A stretch of 64,000 bases of DNA, taken from contig NZ_VISI01000001.1 of NCBI RefSeq assembly GCF_007827365.1, positions 126,501 through 190,500 on the forward strand, read 5' to 3'. Shown one piece after another: positions 16,839 to 25,280 of the stretch (position 1 is the first letter of the stretch; each line of letters starts with the position of its first letter). Both the position numbers and the translations under genes were made by a program. This DNA is from Olleya sp. Hel_I_94 (lineage in GTDB: Bacteria > Bacteroidota > Bacteroidia > Flavobacteriales > Flavobacteriaceae). The notes below the pieces were generated by a model. The model did not search any database, was not told where the DNA came from, and worked only from the letters and a program-made list of their open reading frames with translations.

Positions 16839-17780
16839 TTATAAAAAATTAGCCTTATACCATTCGACTTGCGCCTTAACACCTTCTAATAAAGTAGTTT
16901 GCGGATTATAATCAAGTAACTGTTTAGCTTTATCTATGTTTGCTTTAGTACGCAATTGGTCTCCTACTCTAGCCTTAACATGATCTATTTTAATGGACTG
17001 ACCAATGACTTGCTCAACCGCTTCTATTCCATCTTGTGTGGTATGTTCAACCTCTGTACCAAGATTAATAATTTCGCCATCTACTTTGTTTTCTTTTCCT
17101 ATCACGCTTACAATTCCGTCCACAATATCACCAACATAAGTAAAACTTCTTAAATGGGTTGCGCTACCTTCGTATAATGGAAATGCATCTCCATTAAATG
17201 CACAAGCAATTAATTTGGTGTACATTTTTTCTGGACGTTCTCTTGGTCCTATAACAGAATATAGTCTTAACGAGCAACTTTTAAATAATTGCTCTCTACT
17301 TTTTTGCAATACTAACTGCTCGGCAGTTAATTTAGTAACACCATAGTACGATGCAGGTTTAGGCGCTTTGGTTTCCGGAAAAGTTGCTTCTAATCCATAA
17401 ATGGAGGAAGTCCCTATATTTACAAATAATTCTAAATTTGGGCATTGTAATGCATAATCTGTAAGATTCTTAGTCGCAATAATATTGTTAGTAAAATAAT
17501 CTTCAAAAGTTGAACTTGCCGAAATACCTGGTTGTGCTGCAAAATGAAAAATATAGTTGATGTCTTTTGGTAAAACGTCTGCTAAATCCTGGTTTCTTAA
17601 ATCGGCAGTAATTACTGTAATACCTTTTTGTAACAGTGCTTTTTCGTTTAAAGTTTTCAGCGCTAAGCTATAATAATTATTAAAATTATCTATACCAACA
17701 ACTTCATGACCTAAATCGTGTAAATGCTCACAGGTGTGAGAGCCTATAAAACCTACTGCTCCAGTGACTAATATCTTCAT
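16839..17780 (-). CDS. NAD-dependent epimerase/dehydratase (extended SDR)
   Basis: The 313-residue protein has the Rossmann GAVGFIGSHTCEHL motif at the N-terminus (residues 7-20), an active-site Ser/Thr region (NIGTSSIYG) and the YYGVTKL catalytic Tyr-x3-Lys near residue 145. The pattern is that of sugar-nucleotide epimerases such as UDP-glucose or UDP-glucuronate 4-epimerases. The exact sugar cannot be decided. It diverges from the GT2, LAB_N and GT39 operon with a 94-nt gap, so it may supply its sugar donor, but this is inference. Confidence 0.85.
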   Translation of the reverse strand: MKILVTGAVGFIGSHTCEHLHDLGHEVVGIDNFNNYYSLALKTLNEKALLQKGITVITADLRNQDLADVLPKDINYIFHFAAQPGISASSTFEDYFTNNIIATKNLTDYALQCPNLELFVNIGTSSIYGLEATFPETKAPKPASYYGVTKLTAEQLVLQKSREQLFKSCSLRLYSVIGPRERPEKMYTKLIACAFNGDAFPLYEGSATHLRSFTYVGDIVDGIVSVIGKENKVDGEIINLGTEVEHTTQDGIEAVEQVIGQSIKIDHVKARVGDQLRTKANIDKAKQLLDYNPQTTLLEGVKAQVEWYKANFL

Positions 17781-17874
17781 ATGTATTTTTCTGTATTACA
17801 AAGAAACAGATTTTTTTTCGATACTAATTTCAATTCTATAAAAAACAATACATTTGTAACACTAAAAAAGGTTT

Positions 17875-18588
17875 ATGAATTACCAATTTACCATCGTCGT
17901 TCCTGTTTATAATGAGGAAGATAATTTACTTAGAGTGGAAAAAGAGTTATTAGCTTACACGCAAATAGCAACCAAAACCACTAAAATATTATTTGTTAAT
18001 GATGGCTCAAAAGATAAAAGTCAAGATTTAATTGAAGCTATTTGTAGTAGACACGATGCTTTTGACTATATATTATTTAAAGACAATCGTGGTTTAAGTG
18101 CTGCTATAAAAGCTGGTTTTGACTACACTACCACGCCTTTAGTGGGATATATTGACTCTGATTTACAAACTGCACCAGAAGATTTTAATTTACTACTAGC
18201 ACATATAGGCGAGTATGATTTAGTTACTGGTGTACGTGCTAACCGTAAAGATAGTTTTGTAAAAAACATGTCGTCTAAAATTGCAAACGGAATTAGACGT
18301 GCATTTACTAAAGACGGAATGGATGATACTGGTTGTCCATTAAAAGTAATTAAAACGGACTATGCTAAACGTATTCCAATGTTTAAAGGATTACACCGTT
18401 TTTTACCTGCTATGATTATGTTGCAAAATGGAAAAACTAAGCAAATACCTGTACAACATTTTCCTAGAGTTGCTGGCGAGGCTAAATTTGGCGTTTGGAA
18501 TAGGTTACTAGGACCTTTAATGGATTGCTTTGCGTATTTATGGATGAAGAAAAAATACATTAACTACGAAGTCGCTAAGCAAAAATAA
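17875..18588 (+). CDS. GT2 glycosyltransferase, polyprenyl-phosphate type (DPM1/ArnC-like)
   Basis: The 237-residue protein has the GT2 fold: VVPVYNEEDNL at the N-terminus, FVNDGSKD near 42-49, and DSDLQTAPED near 97-106 with the metal-binding Asp residues. The DTGCPLKVIK segment is typical of dolichol-phosphate-mannose-synthase-like enzymes that put a sugar on a polyprenyl phosphate. It lacks the C-terminal membrane helices of ArnC and GtrB. Its stop overlaps the ATG of the next gene (TAATG), which suggests translational coupling with the LAB_N protein. The sugar is unknown. Confidence 0.88.
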   Translation: MNYQFTIVVPVYNEEDNLLRVEKELLAYTQIATKTTKILFVNDGSKDKSQDLIEAICSRHDAFDYILFKDNRGLSAAIKAGFDYTTTPLVGYIDSDLQTAPEDFNLLLAHIGEYDLVTGVRANRKDSFVKNMSSKIANGIRRAFTKDGMDDTGCPLKVIKTDYAKRIPMFKGLHRFLPAMIMLQNGKTKQIPVQHFPRVAGEAKFGVWNRLLGPLMDCFAYLWMKKKYINYEVAKQK

Positions 18589-19211
18589 TGAGTAATTGGA
18601 TTATTCTTAGCATAGGCTTTTTAGCGCAAACATTATTCTCTTCTCGGTTAATAATCCAATGGATTACTAGCGAGAAACAAAAACGTGTAATCACGCCTAC
18701 TTTATTTTGGACGCTTAGTTTAATCGCTTCGTTTTTGCTATTTATTTATGGGTATTTACGCGATGATTTTGCTATTATGCTTGGTCAAGGGTTAACCTAT
18801 TATATTTATATCAGAAATTTACAATTGCAAAACCAATGGAAAACATTTCCGGTTGGTATACGTTATATCTTATTATTAATGCCAGTATTTATAACTGTAT
18901 TTTATTTTAATAATAATGAAATTGATACTGTTAAGTTATTTAAAAACGAAGCTATTCCGTTTTGGCTGTTAATGTTAGGGATCGTCTCTCAGATAGTGTT
19001 TACATTACGTTTTGTGTACCAATGGATATATTCTGAAAAAAACAAAGAGTCCTCTTTACCACTTGGCTTTTGGGCTTTAAGCTTAATAGGGTCGTTATTA
19101 ATTTTAACCTACGCTATATTTAGGGTCGATTATGTGCTATTGGTAGGACACTCTTTAGGTGCTGTAATTTACTTCAGAAATTTGTTAATCTTAAAAAAGC
19201 AAGATGCCTAA
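18588..19211 (+). CDS. Duplicated LAB_N-domain membrane protein
   Basis: This 207-residue membrane protein consists of two copies of the LAB_N domain (named for the N-terminus of some lipid-A-disaccharide synthases), at about residues 10-80 and 131-201. The copies share R-(L/F)-x-x-QWI-x-SEK, a WxLSLI helix and a YxRNL end, each with about three helices. No LpxB catalytic domain is present. The layout resembles the triple-helix repeat of PQ-loop transporters, although that relation is my inference. It lies between a GT2 and a GT39 gene with overlaps of 1 nt and 8 nt, so a role in moving or presenting a lipid-linked sugar is plausible. Confidence 0.82.
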   Translation: MSNWIILSIGFLAQTLFSSRLIIQWITSEKQKRVITPTLFWTLSLIASFLLFIYGYLRDDFAIMLGQGLTYYIYIRNLQLQNQWKTFPVGIRYILLLMPVFITVFYFNNNEIDTVKLFKNEAIPFWLLMLGIVSQIVFTLRFVYQWIYSEKNKESSLPLGFWALSLIGSLLILTYAIFRVDYVLLVGHSLGAVIYFRNLLILKKQDA

Positions 19212-20838
19212 ATTATTAAAAGATTATCCAATCATCTTTATTTGTTTGCTATTAGCAGTTATGCTATTACCTAACTTAGAGACCATACAAGTAACTATAA
19301 TGGAAGCACGTAATTTTATTACTGCTAGAGAGATGTTATTGGATGATCATTGGATATTAACTACCATGAATGGCGAAGCACGTTACGAAAAACCACCTTT
19401 ACCAACATGGCTTACCGCTATTTCTGGAATTATTTTTGGTGTAAAAAGTGTTTTTGGAATGCGTTTACCTGCTATTATTATGATAATGATTTTGGCTGTT
19501 TATAGTTTTAAATTATCCAAAACCATATTAAAAAGCAGAGCACATAGCATGATTAACACGTTAATATTAATAACATCGTTTTACGTTATTGGTATTACTA
19601 TTGAAGCTCCTTGGGATATTTTTACTCATGGCTTTATGATGATTGCAATCTATCATTTATTTAAATTTTTTAAATCAGAAAACACAGATTGGAAACATAC
19701 TATTATTGCTGCTTTTTGTATTGGTTTTTCAATATTAAGCAAAGGACCTATTAGCTTTTATGCTTTATTACTTCCTTTTTTACTAGCTTTTAGCTTTAGT
19801 TTTAACTATAAGAACATCAAAACTAAAGTGCTACCAATAATTGTTATTTTGATATTATCATTAGTTGTTGGTGGCTGGTGGTACTTTTATGTAAGATTAG
19901 AGGATCCAACTACATTTGCTGCTATTACTAGTAAAGAAACAGGAAATTGGACCAGCTATAATGTTAGACCTTTTTATTACTACTGGAGCTTTTTTACACA
20001 AAGTGGATTATGGACTATTCCGGCTTTTATTAGCTTATTATTTCCGTATTTAAAACGACGTGTAGTTCATTACAAAGCCTATAAGTTTACTTTTTTATGG
20101 ACCCTATTTGCAGTTATTTTGTTATCTATAATTCCAGAGAAAAAATCTAGATATTTGATGCCTGTTTTAATTCCTTTAGCTTTAAATATTGGATTTTATA
20201 TTGAGTATTTGATTCGTAAGTTTAAAACGCTAAAAGACAAACGCGAAACCATACCTGTGTATTTTAACTTTGGCTTAATTGGTTTGATTGGTCTTGTGGC
20301 TCCTTTTGTGTTGTATTTTCAGTTTAAAACACAATTAAATAATAGCTTATTCCCTTTTATAATATTTGCAATTATCGTGTTTACTTTAGGCTTGGCTATA
20401 CTTTTGCAATTAATAAAAAAAGAGATTAAACATGTCTTTTTGTTAACTACTGCTTTTTTTGGAGCTTTATTTTTATTTGGCTTACCTGTTTTCAAAACGT
20501 TTACAAGCGACAATTTTAAACCCATAACTACGCTTTTAAAAACACATAAACAAAAGGACATAAAATTGTATGCTATTGACTACGTTTCGCCAGAAACCAT
20601 ATGGCAATATGGAGCTAAAATACCTCAGATTAAACAAGGAAACAATGCTTATAACTTTCCGCTTGAAGCGGAATTTGGAGTTTTATCCAACGGAATCAAT
20701 CCTAAAAATCAAGCTATTCTTTTTGAAAAATATAATATCAAAGAAATGGCTATTTACGATTTAAATGAGAGTGAGCCAGATAGCAAACAATACAAAGATC
20801 GATTGATAAATACCTACTATTATTTTACTAAAAAGTAA
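19204..20838 (+). CDS. GT39-family ArnT-like glycosyltransferase
   Basis: The 544-residue polytopic membrane protein has about 11-12 hydrophobic helices and the GT39/ArnT signature in its first periplasmic loop: MEARNFITAREML (about 33-45) and ARYEKPPLPTWL (about 59-70). ArnT-like enzymes move a sugar from a polyprenyl phosphate onto lipid A or another envelope acceptor. The C-terminal third is a soluble domain. It overlaps the LAB_N gene by 8 nt and ends the operon. The PAP2 phosphatase gene starts on the opposite strand immediately after its stop. Acceptor and sugar are unknown. Confidence 0.88.
   Translation: MPKLLKDYPIIFICLLLAVMLLPNLETIQVTIMEARNFITAREMLLDDHWILTTMNGEARYEKPPLPTWLTAISGIIFGVKSVFGMRLPAIIMIMILAVYSFKLSKTILKSRAHSMINTLILITSFYVIGITIEAPWDIFTHGFMMIAIYHLFKFFKSENTDWKHTIIAAFCIGFSILSKGPISFYALLLPFLLAFSFSFNYKNIKTKVLPIIVILILSLVVGGWWYFYVRLEDPTTFAAITSKETGNWTSYNVRPFYYYWSFFTQSGLWTIPAFISLLFPYLKRRVVHYKAYKFTFLWTLFAVILLSIIPEKKSRYLMPVLIPLALNIGFYIEYLIRKFKTLKDKRETIPVYFNFGLIGLIGLVAPFVLYFQFKTQLNNSLFPFIIFAIIVFTLGLAILLQLIKKEIKHVFLLTTAFFGALFLFGLPVFKTFTSDNFKPITTLLKTHKQKDIKLYAIDYVSPETIWQYGAKIPQIKQGNNAYNFPLEAEFGVLSNGINPKNQAILFEKYNIKEMAIYDLNESEPDSKQYKDRLINTYYYFTKK
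20657..20673. repeat. Perfect 17-bp palindrome in the GT39 gene
   Basis: TTCCGCTT, G, AAGCGGAA, inside coding sequence. It has the same TTCCGC/GCGGAA arms as the dispersed 13-mers and the palindrome at 55285-55301. Confidence 0.5.
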
Positions 20839-21414
20839 TTATTTTAATTGAAATCTAGATTGTAAGTATTTATCAAGTTTATAAAACATAAATCCTGAAA
20901 GTCCACCAAATAGCATTCCGCTTAAAACATCTAATGGATAATGTACACCAATGTATATTCTACTATATGCCATAGTTATAGACCAAACAATTAGTATATA
21001 AATTAGATATTTATATTTATATCTTAACATTAAACCAGAAAAAATAGCGACAGCCATACTGTTACTTGCATGTCCAGAAAAGTAGCCATATTTACCACCA
21101 CACCACGATTTAAGCAATCGCATGGCTTGCACTAAATCGTCCTCATGACATGGTCTAGGACGTTTTACCAAGAAATTTTTAAATAGGTTAGTAATTTGGT
21201 CTGTAAATAAAATCATTAAAGCTATAACCACTAAGGTTAGTACAAACATTTTAGTATTTAATTTTTTGTACATTAAAAAAGCTAAGACAGCGTAAAACGG
21301 AATCCAATGTAATTTATCTGTATAAAACAGCCAAAATCCATCCCATGACGTTGTTCCTAGGTTATTTAAAAATAAAAAAAGTTCTTTATCGTATTGTACT
21401 AATTGGTCTAACAT
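20839..21414 (-). CDS. PAP2-family membrane phosphatase
   Basis: This 191-residue polytopic protein has the three PAP2 motifs: KRPRPC (about 81-86), YFSGHASNSMA (about 105-115, with the catalytic His) and SRIYIGVHYPLDVLSG (about 143-158). These enzymes remove phosphate from lipid phosphates such as undecaprenyl diphosphate or lipid A. It ends back to back with the GT39 gene with no spacer. The extra residues between motifs 1 and 2 include CGGKYG. A role in recycling carrier lipid for the adjacent glycosyltransferases is plausible but unproven. Confidence 0.9.
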   Translation of the reverse strand: MLDQLVQYDKELFLFLNNLGTTSWDGFWLFYTDKLHWIPFYAVLAFLMYKKLNTKMFVLTLVVIALMILFTDQITNLFKNFLVKRPRPCHEDDLVQAMRLLKSWCGGKYGYFSGHASNSMAVAIFSGLMLRYKYKYLIYILIVWSITMAYSRIYIGVHYPLDVLSGMLFGGLSGFMFYKLDKYLQSRFQLK

Positions 21415-21478
21415 AAAATTATTTTGCAGTTACCTAAAAGTTAGGTTATTTATATCATTGAAATGATTTTATGAATGC

Positions 21479-21706
21479 TTAATCTTCATAACGCTCCACT
21501 TCTCTATCGTAAAATGCGGTCGCTTCTTTGATTAGGTTTTCTGTCTCCATTTCCAACTCTTTTTCATCATGTTGGTCAAAATCTTCAAACCACTCAACTT
21601 CATCATCTTCTAGATTGATTATAAATCTAGGGAATTCTGTATGAATCACAAAGATTGCGTTTGGTAAATCTGTATTATCACCTAAAATGAATTTTGGTAA
21701 TTCCAT
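21479..21706 (-). CDS. Small acidic conserved hypothetical protein
   Basis: This 75-residue acidic protein has no signal peptide or membrane helix. The N-terminal half looks beta-rich (LPNAIFVIHTEFPRFIINLED) and the C-terminal half is a charged helix. The reading frame has good composition and an ATG start. It is 28 nt from the MATE gene on the same strand, so it is probably co-transcribed with it. No family is recognised, and similar small proteins recur in flavobacteria. Confidence 0.7.
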   Translation of the reverse strand: MELPKFILGDNTDLPNAIFVIHTEFPRFIINLEDDEVEWFEDFDQHDEKELEMETENLIKEATAFYDREVERYED

Positions 21707-21734
21707 AATATATTTGCTTTTTAAAGGTTAGCGA

Positions 21735-23117
21735 CTAGTTATTTTGAGAGTCCAAAATTAACCTTTTAGTTAGATAATTAAAACGTATAAACAATAAAAT
21801 AGCAGCAGTAGTTAAGCCTGCTAGTAATCCTAACCAAATTCCAAAACTACCATAAGCATGTGCTTTACCCAAATACCAGCTTATTGGAAAACCAATTAAC
21901 CAATAGGAAATAAAAGTAATAATTGTTGGTATTTTAACATCCTGAAGTCCTCGTAAAGCACCAAGTACAATAACTTGTAAACTATCACTTATCTGGAATA
22001 TAGCTGCTGCAATTAATAATTGCGAGGCTATTGTGACCACCTCTAGATTATCTTTAAAGTTTACTGCATCATCAAAATCTACATATAACCTTGGGAAAAA
22101 TTGATTAAATATTAAAAATAAAGAAGCAAAAATGACAGCAAATATAAAGCCCATTAAAAATAGCGATACAGCTACACGACGTAATTCTATATATTGATGT
22201 AATCCTTTTTGGTTACCTACTCTAATCATAGACGCAACACTTAATCCCATAGCAACCATAAAGGTCATTGAGCTTAAATTTAGGGCTACTTGATTTGCTG
22301 CTTGAGAGTTTTTACCTAACAAACCACTTAACCAAATAGCAGCAGTAAAAATTGCAACCTCAAAAAACATTTGCATAGCACTTGGTGTCCCTAATCCTAT
22401 AATTTTTTTAAGCATTAATTTATCTAAAACAAAAAACTTAATATTAGTTACATAATCTTTAGACTTTTTACGACCTTTTAATAACCACCATAAATAAGCG
22501 ACCATAATAACACGCGACACTAAAGTACCATAAGCTGCTCCAACAATACCCATTTCTGGGAAACCAAACTTACCAAAGATTAGTAAATAGTTTAAACCAA
22601 CGTTAACTAGGTTAGCTACAATAGTAGCATACATAGGATATTTAGTTAAAGATAACCCATCACTAAACTGTTTTATTCCTTGAAATATTATTAAGGGAAT
22701 TAAAGATATTGCTACTAAATCTAAATACGGGATGGCCAACTCTACAACCTCAACAGGTTGCTTCATTAAATACATTAAAGGTTTGGCTAATAGCAATAAT
22801 AAAAAAAGTAAAACACCTAAAACGGTACATAAAAACAAACCATGTTTAAAAGCTGATTTACCTTTATCAAAATCGTTTGCACTGTCTGCTTCCGCCACTA
22901 AAGGCGTAATGGCAGTACTAAAGCCAATACCAATAGACATAGCTATAAACATAAAACTATTACCTAAAGATACAGCAGCTAACTCTGCAGTTCCAATTTG
23001 ACCAACCATAATGTTGTCCACAAAACTAACAAAAGTATGACCCAACATCCCTAACATTACAGGAGCAGCCAATTGCCAATTATATTTAAATTCTTTTGTG
23101 TAATCAGATAAAACCAT
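21735..23117 (-). CDS. MATE-family efflux transporter
   Basis: This 460-residue inner-membrane protein has about 12 helices and the two-lobed MATE pattern: PVMLGMLGHTFVSFVDNIMVG at the N-terminus (split here across about residues 15-38) and the second-lobe LGTPSAMQMFFEVAIF near 241-256. MATE proteins export drugs or metabolites using sodium or proton gradients (NorM/DinF type). The substrate is unknown. It follows the GT-C gene by 38 nt and precedes the small acidic gene, all on the minus strand. Confidence 0.93.
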   Translation of the reverse strand: MVLSDYTKEFKYNWQLAAPVMLGMLGHTFVSFVDNIMVGQIGTAELAAVSLGNSFMFIAMSIGIGFSTAITPLVAEADSANDFDKGKSAFKHGLFLCTVLGVLLFLLLLLAKPLMYLMKQPVEVVELAIPYLDLVAISLIPLIIFQGIKQFSDGLSLTKYPMYATIVANLVNVGLNYLLIFGKFGFPEMGIVGAAYGTLVSRVIMVAYLWWLLKGRKKSKDYVTNIKFFVLDKLMLKKIIGLGTPSAMQMFFEVAIFTAAIWLSGLLGKNSQAANQVALNLSSMTFMVAMGLSVASMIRVGNQKGLHQYIELRRVAVSLFLMGFIFAVIFASLFLIFNQFFPRLYVDFDDAVNFKDNLEVVTIASQLLIAAAIFQISDSLQVIVLGALRGLQDVKIPTIITFISYWLIGFPISWYLGKAHAYGSFGIWLGLLAGLTTAAILLFIRFNYLTKRLILDSQNN

Positions 23118-23155
23118 TGGGCAAAAATAAGATTTAAAGCTGAATTCTATTGCTT

Positions 23156-24589
23156 TTATTTGATTTGAAACAGACTATGTTTATTATTTGATAATACTTG
23201 ATTGTAATGAGTGGTAAAAAATAAATCTAAATTTTTAAATTCTTGTAAATAAGCATTTTGAACTAACACGAATCTGGTTTTGCTACTTAGCAGATTTTTT
23301 AGAATATCTTGTAGCATCATGTCGTCCATATAATGTGTGTATATCCATTTTGAAGGAGAGTTTATATTTAAATTAAAATTGACTCTTAAATAACTAGCAT
23401 CAAAGGAATAAAATTGTTTGTTTTCACCTTTAACGGATTCTACAATTTTTAGAGTATCTGCTAAAAAAATAGTCTCTTCCTTTTTGTATGGGATTTGATT
23501 AAATAAATACCCTCCTATGGATAAGCTTAAACCTACCAGTAGAAATTTTAAAACAGTATCCTTAATATTATTAATAGAATATATTATCAAGAGCATGATA
23601 TAAGGTATAAACATTAAAAAATAATGCCCAAAAGTTCTGCCTGAAATTGAAGTTGATATAATTTGAAATACAAAAGCAATGGAGACAATAATCAAAGGAA
23701 TAGTTAACTTTTTATTTTTTAAAATTGAAAATGACACACCGTAAATTATAACTATACTAGCTAATAATAATGGAATTAAATAAACGAGCTTGACACCAAA
23801 AGCATATATAATTTTTAGCACTTTAACTAAAATAGAACTTTGCTGAATGTAATTGTCAAAATTGAATAAGTAGGCTTGATTTATAAATTGGCTAAAGTTT
23901 TCCCAATTATAAATAAGCACTAAAATAATTACAAAAACAACACTTAAACCTAGTAAAAAAAGCAGACTGTTTTTCAATATTTCTTGCCAAGTATTTATCC
24001 TAAAGTCTGACTTAAACATCAAATAATAAGCGACTAAAACTGAACCTCCTAAAATTTCGTTTTGTTGTGTAAAAAATATTAATCCTAATAAAACACCAAG
24101 TGACACTATACTGATTTTAGATATTGATTTTGTAAAAACCAAATACATTATAACGATAGTTAAATAGGCTGTAAATTGCCTAGTATAGTTACCACCTTGC
24201 AAAAACACATGACTATTGATTAAACAAATGTAAAGGCTTGCAATGACTATAGACAAAACTCCCTTTTTGTTTTGCTTTAATGCTATTTTGTAAACTAGTA
24301 TGGTGCTAAATAAACCAAGGATATTTAATATTATAAAAACACCCCATGTATTATTGGGTGTAATCAAAAAACCCAAATAATTAAGGAAATAGATTATTGG
24401 TGGTTTATGGTCAAATACGTCTTTATACGGGACTAGACCGTGATCTATTATCATCCCTATATATTGAAAAATCTCTTGATCGTAACCTAAACCTATATAA
24501 GCAGGAGTAAATGGAAAAGCAAAAGCTACATACAGTATAGCTAATAAAAAATACACCAATCTATTGTTATACCTAATGTTTTTTAGCAT
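23156..24589 (-). CDS. GT-C fold membrane glycosyltransferase (PMT/GT39-like)
   Basis: This 477-residue protein has about 10-11 hydrophobic helices. The first external loop carries the GT-C Asp motif (GYDQEIF, about 34-40) and a DVFDHKPPIIYFL segment (about 58-70) like the E/D-x-x-x-KPP motif of ArnT/PMT enzymes. It should use a lipid-linked sugar donor. It overlaps the upstream GT2 gene by 17 nt, which itself overlaps the UDP-galactopyranose mutase gene, so the three probably act together. A galactofuranosyl donor is the natural guess. Confidence 0.78.
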   Translation of the reverse strand: MLKNIRYNNRLVYFLLAILYVAFAFPFTPAYIGLGYDQEIFQYIGMIIDHGLVPYKDVFDHKPPIIYFLNYLGFLITPNNTWGVFIILNILGLFSTILVYKIALKQNKKGVLSIVIASLYICLINSHVFLQGGNYTRQFTAYLTIVIMYLVFTKSISKISIVSLGVLLGLIFFTQQNEILGGSVLVAYYLMFKSDFRINTWQEILKNSLLFLLGLSVVFVIILVLIYNWENFSQFINQAYLFNFDNYIQQSSILVKVLKIIYAFGVKLVYLIPLLLASIVIIYGVSFSILKNKKLTIPLIIVSIAFVFQIISTSISGRTFGHYFLMFIPYIMLLIIYSINNIKDTVLKFLLVGLSLSIGGYLFNQIPYKKEETIFLADTLKIVESVKGENKQFYSFDASYLRVNFNLNINSPSKWIYTHYMDDMMLQDILKNLLSSKTRFVLVQNAYLQEFKNLDLFFTTHYNQVLSNNKHSLFQIK

Positions 24590-25280
24590 AAGAAATAATT
24601 TGATAAAATGATTTAAAACTAATTTTAAACAATTTTAAAATGCTAGTATTTAAAGTAGGGACACCAGTTGTACGTTCTGTAAATTCTATATCAATAGACT
24701 TTACTTTAATATTATTTTTACAAGCCATTCCTGCAACAATTATATTAGGCGCAAACGTATCGTCTGGAATACTTTTAAAAACAGTATTAAATACTTCTGT
24801 TTTAATTAATCTGTAAGGTGAATTTACATCCTTTATCCCTTTACCAAAAAATAGTTTAACTACGACGTATGATATGTATGTCATTATTTTTCTAAATAAA
24901 GGTGAAATGCGGTTAACACGTTTACCTATTAAAAAATCATAATCCTCTTTTTTATTCCAAAACTGTTCAAAATATTTGGCTTTCATTTCATTATCAGAAT
25001 CTACTTGAAAAATCCAATTAGCGTTTAAACTATCCTTGTAAGCTTGTAATATTGTTGGACCGTGTCCTGAATTTTTTTTATCTATTACTACTATTCTATC
25101 TTGATATTTTTTTTGAAGACTAGTTATAACATCTAAAGTATTATCCTTAGAACCATCATTGTAAAGTTTAATCTTATAATTAATATTAAGCTTATCAAGA
25201 TGAGTTATCCAATCGACTACTACAACTTCAATAATTTCATCTTCGTTATAAATTGGCATAACCAAATTTAAATCTAACAT
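24573..25280 (-). CDS. GT2 glycosyltransferase (DPM1-like)
   Basis: The 235-residue protein begins with the GT2 strand LNLVMPIYNEDEI, then LYNDGSKDNT (about 40-49) and FQVDSDNEMK (about 91-100). NSPYRLIKTEVF near 153-164 is like polyprenyl-phosphate glycosyltransferases. No membrane anchor is present. It overlaps the mutase gene by 7 nt and the GT-C gene by 17 nt. The expected role is transfer of a sugar, possibly galactofuranose, to a polyprenyl phosphate. GT2 family membership is firm; the substrate is inferred from neighbours. Confidence 0.85.
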   Translation of the reverse strand: MLDLNLVMPIYNEDEIIEVVVVDWITHLDKLNINYKIKLYNDGSKDNTLDVITSLQKKYQDRIVVIDKKNSGHGPTILQAYKDSLNANWIFQVDSDNEMKAKYFEQFWNKKEDYDFLIGKRVNRISPLFRKIMTYISYVVVKLFFGKGIKDVNSPYRLIKTEVFNTVFKSIPDDTFAPNIIVAGMACKNNIKVKSIDIEFTERTTGVPTLNTSILKLFKISFKSFYQIISYAKKH

